DNA from: 21-14-0-10-47-8 sp966211795
Lineage (GTDB): Bacteria; Bdellovibrionota; Bdellovibrionia; Bdellovibrionales; Bdellovibrionaceae
Direction: 5' to 3'
DNA: 64,000 bases
Assembly (NCBI GenBank): GCA_966211795.1
Contig: CBIHNW010000024.1
Location: forward strand, 1 to 64,000
The translations under genes were made by a program, and so were the position numbers. Under the pieces are notes generated by a model, which did not search any database, was not told the DNA's origin, and saw only the letters and a program-made list of their open reading frames with translations. Positions 1-5,960 of this stretch are shown here, in pieces; the stretch's first letter is position 1, and each line of letters begins with the position of its first letter.

Positions 1-345
1 GAATTCACCATGGACGATTTTCTCTCTCAAATTCAAATGCTGAAGAAAATGGGGGGCTTGGAAAGCATCATGAAGATGCTGCCGGGAATGGGCGAGCTGC
101 AAAAGCAAATGAAGAACATGGCCCCGCCCGATAAAGAAGTGAAAAAGATCGAGGCCATCATTCATTCGATGACCGCGCACGAACGTCGGGATCCAAAGGT
201 CCTGAATGCATCGCGGCGGGAGCGAATTGCGAAGGGTTCAGGCACTCAGGTTCAAGACATCAATAAATTTGTTCGTCAGTTCGAAGAATCGAAGAAAATG
301 ATGTCGTCGATGATGAAAATGAGTCGGGGACGACTTCCTTTTTGA
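1..345 (+). CDS. ffh: Signal recognition particle protein Ffh, C-terminal end (partial)
   Basis: This is the last 114 residues of Ffh, the SRP GTPase that binds 4.5S RNA and signal sequences of nascent membrane proteins. The reading frame is open from base 1, so the gene begins outside the window. What remains is the methionine-rich M domain: FTMDDFLSQI near the left edge, a flexible Met/Gly finger loop (MKMLPGMGELQKQM), and the RNA-binding helix-turn-helix with SRRERIAKGSG. The tail ends in a run of Met, Ser and Lys. The N and G domains are missing only because of the window edge. rpsP follows 81 bases later, which is the usual order for this cluster in many bacteria. Confidence 0.95.
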   Translation, partial: EFTMDDFLSQIQMLKKMGGLESIMKMLPGMGELQKQMKNMAPPDKEVKKIEAIIHSMTAHERRDPKVLNASRRERIAKGSGTQVQDINKFVRQFEESKKMMSSMMKMSRGRLPF

Positions 346-426
346 TTTGAGCTGGAAATCCCGCTTGCAAATACAGATTTCCGCACGTAAAACTCTCATC
401 TCTTGTTTTTGAAAGGACATGATTTC

Positions 427-678
427 ATGGCAGTTGTTATCCGCTTAGCACGTTTTGGAACCAAACACGCTCCGAAATATCGTATCACTGTGGCCGATCA
501 TCGCCGATACGTAACTGGTAAATATCTTGAGATTCTTGGCGTTTATATTCCGACTCCTTCAGGTAAAGACAAACAGGTCGTTGTTGATCTGGAAAAAGCT
601 CAGGAGTGGATCAAAAAAGGTGCGCAACCGACAGACCGAGTGAAGCACGTCTTAAAGCTAGCTCAAGCGCAGAAGTAA
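427..678 (+). CDS. rpsP: 30S ribosomal protein S16
   Basis: The 83-residue product is S16, which helps assemble the 5' and central domains of 16S rRNA. The start MAVVIRLARFGTKHAPKYRI and the later LGVYIPTP segment are typical, and the length is normal. The ATG at 427 is preferred over an in-frame ATG at 403 because family members begin at this MAVVIR position. A purine-rich AAAGGA sits upstream at about 411-416. It lies between ffh and the KH-domain gene, as in many genomes. Expression is probably with the ribosomal cluster. Confidence 0.96.
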   Translation: MAVVIRLARFGTKHAPKYRITVADHRRYVTGKYLEILGVYIPTPSGKDKQVVVDLEKAQEWIKKGAQPTDRVKHVLKLAQAQK

Positions 679-740
679 GTAAGCTTTACTAGCTTTTGTC
701 TCGATAAATTCATCTTAACTGATAATTTATTTGGCATAGG

Positions 741-805
741 CTAGAAAGTTTGTAACATCTAAGCAGAGAGCCAAACGACAAGTTGTGATATTACAAACAC
801 TCTAG
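741..805 (+). promoter_or_regulatory. Long imperfect hairpin in the leader of the KH-domain gene
   Basis: The left arm at 741-759 and the right arm at 787-805 are reverse complements at 16 of 19 positions. The core pairs are CTAGA with TCTAG, and GTTTGTAA with TTACAAAC. The loop is 27 bases. The structure ends about ten bases before the TGGAGG ribosome-binding site of the next gene. There is no T-tract, so it does not look like a simple terminator. A role in translational control or mRNA processing between rpsP and the next gene is an inference. Confidence 0.45.
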
Positions 806-825
806 TTGATGGTGTGGAGGTTCAA

Positions 826-1074
826 ATGATGAATCACTCGAGCTTAAAAGATCTTGTGGAATTTATGGCGAAATCTTTGGTGGATGAGCCAGAGCACGTC
901 GAAGTGAAAGAAGTCGTTGGCGATCAGACAACGGTTGTTGAACTCAAGGTCGCGAAAAGCGATTTGGGTAAAGTGATTGGAAAACAGGGCCGCACGGCTC
1001 GTTCCATGCGAACAATCTTGAATGCTGCTTCAACAAAGCTTCAAAAGCGCAGTGTTCTCGAAATTCTTGAATAA
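826..1074 (+). CDS. khpA: KH-domain RNA-binding protein KhpA (YlqC family)
   Basis: This small single-KH protein of about 82 residues belongs to the family found between rpsP and rimM in many bacteria. It binds RNA, often as a partner of KhpB/Jag. The GXXG loop is clear in GKVIGKQGRTARSMRTIL, about 50-65 residues in, followed by the variable C-terminal helix and strand. Two adjacent ATG codons (826 and 829) follow a TGGAGG at 815-820. The second has the better spacing, and an upstream GTG at 814 would overlap that site and is unlikely. A strong terminator follows the gene. The long leader hairpin at 741-805 may regulate it. Confidence 0.92.
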   Translation: MMNHSSLKDLVEFMAKSLVDEPEHVEVKEVVGDQTTVVELKVAKSDLGKVIGKQGRTARSMRTILNAASTKLQKRSVLEILE

Positions 1075-1097
1075 ATTTCAATGTTAAAGTGATTTTT

Positions 1098-1132
1098 AAA
1101 AAGGAGCTGTTGAAAGATGGCTCCTTTTTTTT
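1098..1132 (+). terminator. Rho-independent terminator after khpA
   Basis: AAAAAGGAGC (1098-1107) pairs with GCTCCTTTTT (1120-1129) across a 12-base loop, and the T-tract runs to 1132. It closes the ffh/rpsP/khpA transcript before the protease gene, which has its own promoter just beyond. Confidence 0.85.
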
Positions 1133-1145
1133 ATCTCTCTGATTT

Positions 1146-1175
1146 TTGACACACAGAGGCGATCTGAGGTATAAG
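1146..1175 (+). promoter_or_regulatory. Sigma-70-type promoter for the protease-rimM-trmD run
   Basis: TTGACA at 1146-1151 and TATAAG at 1170-1175 are separated by 18 bases. The -35 box is perfect and the -10 box is one base off consensus. It lies directly after the khpA terminator and about 25 bases before the protease start. This suggests that rimM and trmD are transcribed from here. Confidence 0.6.
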
Positions 1176-1199
1176 CTCTATTTTCCAAATGGAGTTTTG

Positions 1200-2018
1200 A
1201 TGCTCAAAATTATCTCTCTGGCTCTCACTCTCATTTTGGTTGGTTGTGGTCCCTCTTATTCGACCTCGGAGCCATCAAATTTTGAATCCTCCGACACGCA
1301 AAATATCTTTGGCGGAGAACAGATCTCTGCAAGTGAAGAATTGGGAAAGACCGTCGTCGCCGTGGTGAGCGACTCAACCAGCCTGTGCACCGGTGTTCTC
1401 ATTCGCCGAGATGCTGTTTTAACTGCGGCTCACTGCCTGCCGCAGAAAATTTCAAATATCAAAATCATTTTCGGAACGACAGTTTCAAAAACGGCTCCCT
1501 TTCGCAGGGCTCGGCGTATGGTGGTTCACCCGCATGCAAAAGCGACGGGCACAACTGGATGGAATGATTTAGCGATCATTTTCTTGCAAGACGTTGCTCC
1601 CATCGAAACAAAGGGCGTAAAGATGGCCCAATTTCCTTTGCGATTGCAAGACGGTGACAGCGTGCAAAGCTTTGGATTTGGCATTAGTCGGGTCTCTCCG
1701 GGTGTTGAAGACAATGAGCGAGGCGCTGGTGTTCTTCGTCGCGTGCAGCTCTTGGTGCAAAACCCGGCTCGCTCAAAAACGGAATTTTCCCTCAGTCAGG
1801 GATTCAACGAAGGGGGCGTTTGCCAGGGTGATTCGGGTGGACCCGTCTTTCGCGAGAAATCAGATGGGGATTTCGAACTGATCGGCATCGTGAGTCGCGC
1901 GAGCGGCATTTTTCGTTTTTCCTGCATCATTGACTCGGTTGTGACCAGGGTGGATACGTACGCCGTATGGATTCAAAAAACATTGCAAACCTCAGCCACC
2001 TCGAAAGCCGCGCCATGA
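1200..2018 (+). CDS. Trypsin-like serine protease, lipoprotein (S1 family)
   Basis: This 272-residue S1 protease is probably anchored to a membrane. The ATG at 1200 follows GGAG at 1191. It gives a short hydrophobic signal ending in the lipobox LVGC, with Cys16 as the expected lipid site. The mature N-terminus region has IFGGEQIS, like the activation cleavage site IVGG of trypsins. The triad is complete: His78 in LTAAHC, Asp123 in WNDLAI and Ser212 in CQGDSGGP. The last residues overlap rimM by four bases (ATGA), so translation of rimM may be coupled to it. A protease between khpA and rimM is not the usual order. Secreted trypsins are abundant in predatory bacteria, but the substrate is unknown. 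Confidence 0.9.
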   Translation: MLKIISLALTLILVGCGPSYSTSEPSNFESSDTQNIFGGEQISASEELGKTVVAVVSDSTSLCTGVLIRRDAVLTAAHCLPQKISNIKIIFGTTVSKTAPFRRARRMVVHPHAKATGTTGWNDLAIIFLQDVAPIETKGVKMAQFPLRLQDGDSVQSFGFGISRVSPGVEDNERGAGVLRRVQLLVQNPARSKTEFSLSQGFNEGGVCQGDSGGPVFREKSDGDFELIGIVSRASGIFRFSCIIDSVVTRVDTYAVWIQKTLQTSATSKAAP

Positions 2019-2533
2019 CCCCAAACACCCCTTGGAAAAATGTCGGTAAAATCAAAGATGCCCATAGCTTGAAAGGTGAACTTTTTGTTCTGATTTTCGC
2101 GAAAGACATATCATGGGCCGAGGAGCTCAAGGAATGTCAGATTGGCGAGATGACCTACAGCGTGCAGCGATGGAAGCCCTATAAAGAAGGTCTTTTATTG
2201 AAAGTTCAGGGCGTCGAGGATCGCACCCAGGCCGAGAAAATCCGCGGACAGGTGTTTTCCATTCCGCAAGATCTGCTCGAATCTGAAGAGGGCGACACCA
2301 TTTATCTTTCTGAAATTCAAGACTTCATGATCGTCACGCCCAACGGTGTTGAGCTTGGACGTGTCACCGGATTTTCAAGCAATCGGGCGCAAGATCTTTT
2401 GCTCGTCGAAAAGGTTTCGGGCGGACAGGCCGAGATTCCATTCGTCGATGATTTTATCGTCGAGATCAAATTTGAAGAGAAAAAAATCGAAATGGATCTG
2501 CCTGAAGGCATCTGGGATTTGCAGAATTTATGA
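2015..2533 (+). CDS. rimM: Ribosome maturation factor RimM
   Basis: RimM helps process 16S rRNA and assemble the 30S head, and binds S19. The 172-residue protein has the N-terminal barrel (GKIKDAHSLKGELFV) and the C-terminal PRC-barrel (IYLSEIQDFMIV through PFVDDFIVEI). The ATG at 2015 overlaps the protease stop as ATGA. An in-frame ATG at 1967 would add 16 residues unlike the family, so I reject it. The ribosome-binding site is weak, which fits translational coupling. The stop overlaps the trmD start, also as ATGA. Confidence 0.94.
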   Translation: MTPNTPWKNVGKIKDAHSLKGELFVLIFAKDISWAEELKECQIGEMTYSVQRWKPYKEGLLLKVQGVEDRTQAEKIRGQVFSIPQDLLESEEGDTIYLSEIQDFMIVTPNGVELGRVTGFSSNRAQDLLLVEKVSGGQAEIPFVDDFIVEIKFEEKKIEMDLPEGIWDLQNL

Positions 2534-3360
2534 AATTTCAAGTCATCACGCTCTTTCCGAAAATGATCGAAGCCTTTACCAATGAGGGCGTGATCGGTCA
2601 GGCTCGGCAAAAGAATTTGATTCAGGTCGAGACCCTGAACCCACGCCAGCACACGAAAGATCTGCACCAAACGGTCGATGATCGTCCCTACGGCGGTGGC
2701 GACGGCATGGTGATGCTGGCGGAGCCTTTGCAAAAAACTTTGGAAATGATCGTCGTCAACAACCCGGAATCTTGGATCGTTTACCTGACGCCACAAGGAG
2801 TGCCGCTCGATCAGGGACAAGTCCAACTCTTGAAAGAAAAAAAGAATCTGGTTCTGATTTGCGGTCGCTATGGCGGGATTGACCAACGGGTTTTAAATCA
2901 GTTTGTCGATCAGGAAATCTCGGTCGGGGACTATGTGCTTTCGGGTGGTGAGCTTGCGGCCGGGATCGTGATCGATGCGGTTTCACGATTGGTGCCGGGC
3001 GTACTCGGACATGCAGATTCAGCCCAGCAGGACAGCTTTTCAGATCAACTCATGGGTTTTCTCGAAGCCCCCAGCTTCACGCGACCACAAGAATACTTGG
3101 GCGAGAAGGTTCCGGCCATTTTGCTTTCCGGAAATCACGCCAAAATTGAGAAATGGCGAATGCAGGTTTCAAAGCTCGTAACGCTCTTAAAAAGGCCGGA
3201 TTTAACTTTGCAAAAGGTTTGGAGCCGGGGGGAAGTTCGAGACTTGCAAAAATTCTGGAAGGAACTTGGCGAGCAGGACCGAGAGGTGTTAGGTTTGTCA
3301 GCTCTTTCAGACCAAGACCTGGAGCTTCTCAGTTATGACGGACCTGAACAACACCTCTGA
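2530..3360 (+). CDS. trmD: tRNA (guanine-N1-)-methyltransferase TrmD
   Basis: TrmD makes m1G37 in tRNAs that read CNN codons and prevents +1 frameshifting. The 276-residue protein has the trefoil-knot SAM site and its signatures: YGGGDGMVM, LTPQGVPLDQ, LICGRYGGIDQRV and ISVGDYVLSGGELA. The C-terminal helical domain carries FTRPQEYLG and LLSGNHAKIEKWR. The start overlaps rimM by four bases. The 3' end overlaps the next methylase gene by 26 bases. Confidence 0.97.
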   Translation: MKFQVITLFPKMIEAFTNEGVIGQARQKNLIQVETLNPRQHTKDLHQTVDDRPYGGGDGMVMLAEPLQKTLEMIVVNNPESWIVYLTPQGVPLDQGQVQLLKEKKNLVLICGRYGGIDQRVLNQFVDQEISVGDYVLSGGELAAGIVIDAVSRLVPGVLGHADSAQQDSFSDQLMGFLEAPSFTRPQEYLGEKVPAILLSGNHAKIEKWRMQVSKLVTLLKRPDLTLQKVWSRGEVRDLQKFWKELGEQDREVLGLSALSDQDLELLSYDGPEQHL

Positions 3361-3943
3361 ATCGGCCTCAACCCCCAAAGTTCCACGCCTGGCGCTGGGC
3401 CTTGTGCATTACCCAATCTTGGACCGCGAAAAGAAGATCGTGGCCACCAATATTACCAACTTTGATATTCACGATATTGCGCGAGCTGCGACCGTTTATG
3501 GAGTTGAAAAGTACTATCTGATTCATCCGATGCAGGAACAATTGATGTTCGTGGATCGAATTTTGGATCATTGGCGCCTGGGGCCGGGTTCAAAATTCAA
3601 TCCGTTTCGCCGAACTGCTCTGCAGAACGTGCAGACGGCGCCGACTCTTGAGGCCGCAAAACGAGACTGGGGCGTCGATTGCTTTACGGTCGCGACCCAT
3701 GCGCGGCCGGTGCCGGGAACCAAATTTTACTCGTGTCTGGACCTGCATCACGAGATCCGAAAACCTGAATCCAAGCCCTGCTTTTTGATCTTCGGGACGG
3801 GTTTTGGCATGACGGAAGAGTACATGCAGGGCTGTGATGGTGTTTTAGAGAGCATCCGGGGGGCGCCTCCGAAAGATTACAGGCATTTGAGCGTTCGATC
3901 GGCTGTAAGTATCTATCTTGACCGCATTATGGGCCCATGGTAG
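3335..3943 (+). CDS. SPOUT-type RNA methyltransferase (TrmD-C-like, COG4752 type)
   Basis: This 202-residue protein of the SAM-dependent RNA methylase family is related to the SPOUT knot fold. The sequence LALGLVHYPILDREKKIVAT followed by TNFDIHDIARAA is typical of the stand-alone family found next to trmD in some deltaproteobacteria, Aquificae and Thermotogae. A glycine-rich segment, FLIFGTGFGMTEEYM, near residue 155 probably forms the knot cofactor loop. The target RNA is not known to me. It starts inside the end of trmD (26-base overlap), so it is almost certainly co-translated with it, and it precedes rplS. I am sure of the family type and unsure of the reaction site. Confidence 0.8.
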   Translation: MTDLNNTSESASTPKVPRLALGLVHYPILDREKKIVATNITNFDIHDIARAATVYGVEKYYLIHPMQEQLMFVDRILDHWRLGPGSKFNPFRRTALQNVQTAPTLEAAKRDWGVDCFTVATHARPVPGTKFYSCLDLHHEIRKPESKPCFLIFGTGFGMTEEYMQGCDGVLESIRGAPPKDYRHLSVRSAVSIYLDRIMGPW

Positions 3944-3982
3944 ACCCTTCATTCTTGCGTTCACAAAGATTGGGAAAATAAA

Positions 3983-4432
3983 ATGGCAAAAGCAAAAGCT
4001 GCAAAAACTACGAAAGTTAAAACCAAAAAAGCCAAGGCAACTGGCGTTGATACAAACCTGGTGCGTCGCGTGACAGCTCAGAAGAAAAGCGCAAACATCG
4101 CTGAATTCCGTGCTGGTGATACAGTGAACGTATTCGTCAAAGTGAAAGAGGGCGAGAAAGAGCGCGTTCAGGTTTACAAAGGAATCTGCACAAAGCTGCA
4201 AGGTTCAGGTCCCTCACGATCTTTCACAGTTCGTAAGATCTCTGCGGGTGTCGGCGTGGAAAGAACTTTCCCGTTCGCATCTCCAGCAATTGAAAAAGTT
4301 GAATTGTTGAACGTCGGCCAAGTTCGTCGCGCGAAACTTTACTACCTCCGTGGTTTGGAAGGTAAAGCAGCGAAGATTGAATCTGAATTGGTCAGCCAAG
4401 GTTCAGCGTCAACAGCAGCCACTGAAGCTTAA
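3983..4432 (+). CDS. rplS: 50S ribosomal protein L19
   Basis: L19 sits at the 30S-50S interface. The core is clear: FRAGDTVNVFVKVKEGEKER, VQVYKGICTKLQG, FTVRKISAGVGVERTFP and RRAKLYYLRGLEGKAAK. At 149 residues it is longer than the usual 115 or so, because of a Lys/Ala-rich N-terminal extension of about 30 residues (MAKAKAAKTTKVKTKKAKA) and a short Ser/Ala tail. The extension is probably disordered and RNA-binding. A clean terminator follows. Confidence 0.96.
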   Translation: MAKAKAAKTTKVKTKKAKATGVDTNLVRRVTAQKKSANIAEFRAGDTVNVFVKVKEGEKERVQVYKGICTKLQGSGPSRSFTVRKISAGVGVERTFPFASPAIEKVELLNVGQVRRAKLYYLRGLEGKAAKIESELVSQGSASTAATEA

Positions 4433-4482
4433 TTCATCCCTGAATTCTAAGCTCAGTCTTGCAAATTAACAAAATGCATTTG

Positions 4483-4514
4483 AAACCCCCGATGAGAAAT
4501 CTTCGGGGGTTTTT
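4483..4514 (+). terminator. Rho-independent terminator after rplS
   Basis: AAACCCCCGA (4483-4492) pairs with TCGGGGGTTT (4503-4512), with a 10-base loop and a T-rich tail. It ends the rimM-trmD-rplS transcript. Confidence 0.88.
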
Positions 4515-4575
4515 ATTTTGTGGGTTTCGGTGATTTCTTCTTGCGAAGAAATCGATTCAAACTCAAAATTCCGGC

Positions 4576-5229
4576 ATGGCAAAATCGAAAGCTGTGTCAA
4601 AAGAAATCATCTATGAAAAGGTCGACTGGGCCACTTACAAGCCAGGTCCCGTGGTGGGCGTGGATGAGGTCGGCCGTGGTTGTTTGGCAGGTCCCGTCTA
4701 CGCGGCGGCTTCATGCTTGCGCAGTGATTTGTGGGTCGATTCCCTGACGGATTCAAAGCTTTTGTCCGAAAAGCGCCGCGAAGATCTGGCGCCGAAGATT
4801 TTAGACACCCACTGGGTCGGTCTTGGATTTGCTACGGTTGAAGAAATCGATGAGATCAATATTTTCCAGGCTTCTTTACTTGCCATGAAACGGGCGGTGG
4901 AGAATTTGGAAACTCTGATGCAAAAGAAAACAGGACATCTTTTGGTCGACGGCAGTTTCAAGGTTCCGGGGATCACCTGTCGGCAAACGACCTTGGTCAA
5001 AGGAGACCTGAGATGCGCGCCAATTTCGGCGGCGTCCATCGTCGCCAAGGTGACGCGCGATCGATTGATGAAAGAGCTTGGGGAAAAGTTTCCGGTATAT
5101 GGATTTGAAAACCACAAAGGCTATGCAGCCCCCACTCATAAAAAAGCGATCGAAGCGGCGGGCCCCTGCATCCATCACCGGCGCACCTTTGCCGGAGTCA
5201 AAGAACATCTCGCGCGGCTTATACTGTGA
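4576..5229 (+). CDS. rnhB: Ribonuclease HII
   Basis: RNase HII removes ribonucleotides from DNA and RNA primers. The 217-residue protein has the DEDD metal site: VVGVDEVGRGCLAGPVYAAA holds the first Asp and Glu, VDGSF the third acidic residue, and KVTRDRLM the fourth. TDSKLLSEKRRE and GYAAPTHKKAIEAAGPCIHH are also family motifs. The ATG at 4576 has no good ribosome-binding site nearby, but no better start is visible. The 3' end overlaps the YraN-type gene by about 100 bases. Confidence 0.95.
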   Translation: MAKSKAVSKEIIYEKVDWATYKPGPVVGVDEVGRGCLAGPVYAAASCLRSDLWVDSLTDSKLLSEKRREDLAPKILDTHWVGLGFATVEEIDEINIFQASLLAMKRAVENLETLMQKKTGHLLVDGSFKVPGITCRQTTLVKGDLRCAPISAASIVAKVTRDRLMKELGEKFPVYGFENHKGYAAPTHKKAIEAAGPCIHHRRTFAGVKEHLARLIL

Positions 5230-5527
5230 GGACCTTGCGCTAAAGGACTATCTTCGTCGCGGGTATCGCTGCGTGAAGCGAAGATGGAAATCCCCGTTTG
5301 CGGAAATTGATTTGCTTCTGAAAACTCCGACCGATGATTGGCTTTTAGTCGAAGTGAAGAGTGTTCCTTCGCTGGAATACCTGCATGTGCGAATTGCGCC
5401 GGCTCAGAAAAGACGGCTTCGACGGGCTCTTCAGTCTTGTCTCGAAAAATGTCCTGGCACGCGACTGGAGCTTGCTGTCGTGAGTCAGCAGGGAGAGATC
5501 TTGATCTTCTCTGATATCTTTGGTTGA
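5123..5527 (+). CDS. YraN/UPF0102 family endonuclease-like protein
   Basis: The protein is about 134 residues. It matches the UPF0102 (YraN) fold of the restriction-endonuclease superfamily, usually encoded next to rnhB. The core is RGLYCEDLALKDYLRRGYRC, then FAEIDLLL, then WLLVEVKS, which supplies the E...ExD...ExK pattern of a nuclease site. The family function is still poorly known, with suspected roles in DNA uptake or repair. The start is uncertain: ATG at 5123 gives a 107-base overlap with rnhB, and an upstream ATG at 5078 would extend it. The recognisable domain begins near base 5210. Confidence 0.82.
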   Translation: MQPPLIKKRSKRRAPASITGAPLPESKNISRGLYCEDLALKDYLRRGYRCVKRRWKSPFAEIDLLLKTPTDDWLLVEVKSVPSLEYLHVRIAPAQKRRLRRALQSCLEKCPGTRLELAVVSQQGEILIFSDIFG

Positions 5528-5559
5528 CCAGACTTTGCCTGGGCTTTCACAATTAAGTC

Positions 5560-5910
5560 ATGAAGCGCGCAACTTTGATCCTTCTCATCAGTGTTTTTTC
5601 GATGTCGGCTTTTGCTGTCGACAATATGACGATCTTTCTGAAAAGCTGTGCCTACGGAACGGCTGCCGGCGCGGTGTTGGGGCTCGCCAGTCTTGCGATC
5701 AGTGAAAATCCGGATGGAAAAATGAGCAACGTGGCCCGCGGTGCGAGCCTTGGTCTGTACGCGGGCATTGGATTTGGATTTTACACCATTTACGGTAAAC
5801 GCGGCGGCGAATCGGAAATGGTCGGGCAGAACCCCATCTGGTTTTCGCCCATTCATAAAGATCAAAAAGTCGATGGTGTTGCTCTGAACTGGGCGCATCT
5901 TTCATTTTAA
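5560..5910 (+). CDS. Small exported glycine-rich hypothetical protein
   Basis: This 116-residue protein is not one I can name. A signal peptide ends near AFA at residue 20. It is followed by a Gly/Ala-rich stretch (YGTAAGAVLGLASLAI) and a second one (GASLGLYAGIGFGFYTIYG), which look like glycine-zipper membrane hairpins. The C-terminus is polar. It lies 32 bases after the YraN-type gene and converges with lptD. An inner- or outer-membrane lipid-associated protein is possible. No catalytic motif is visible. Confidence 0.7.
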   Translation: MKRATLILLISVFSMSAFAVDNMTIFLKSCAYGTAAGAVLGLASLAISENPDGKMSNVARGASLGLYAGIGFGFYTIYGKRGGESEMVGQNPIWFSPIHKDQKVDGVALNWAHLSF

Positions 5911-5960
5911 CTTGTCGCCATTTTTCGGGTTCGTCGCGGTCGCCATTCTTGTTGGGGCGA

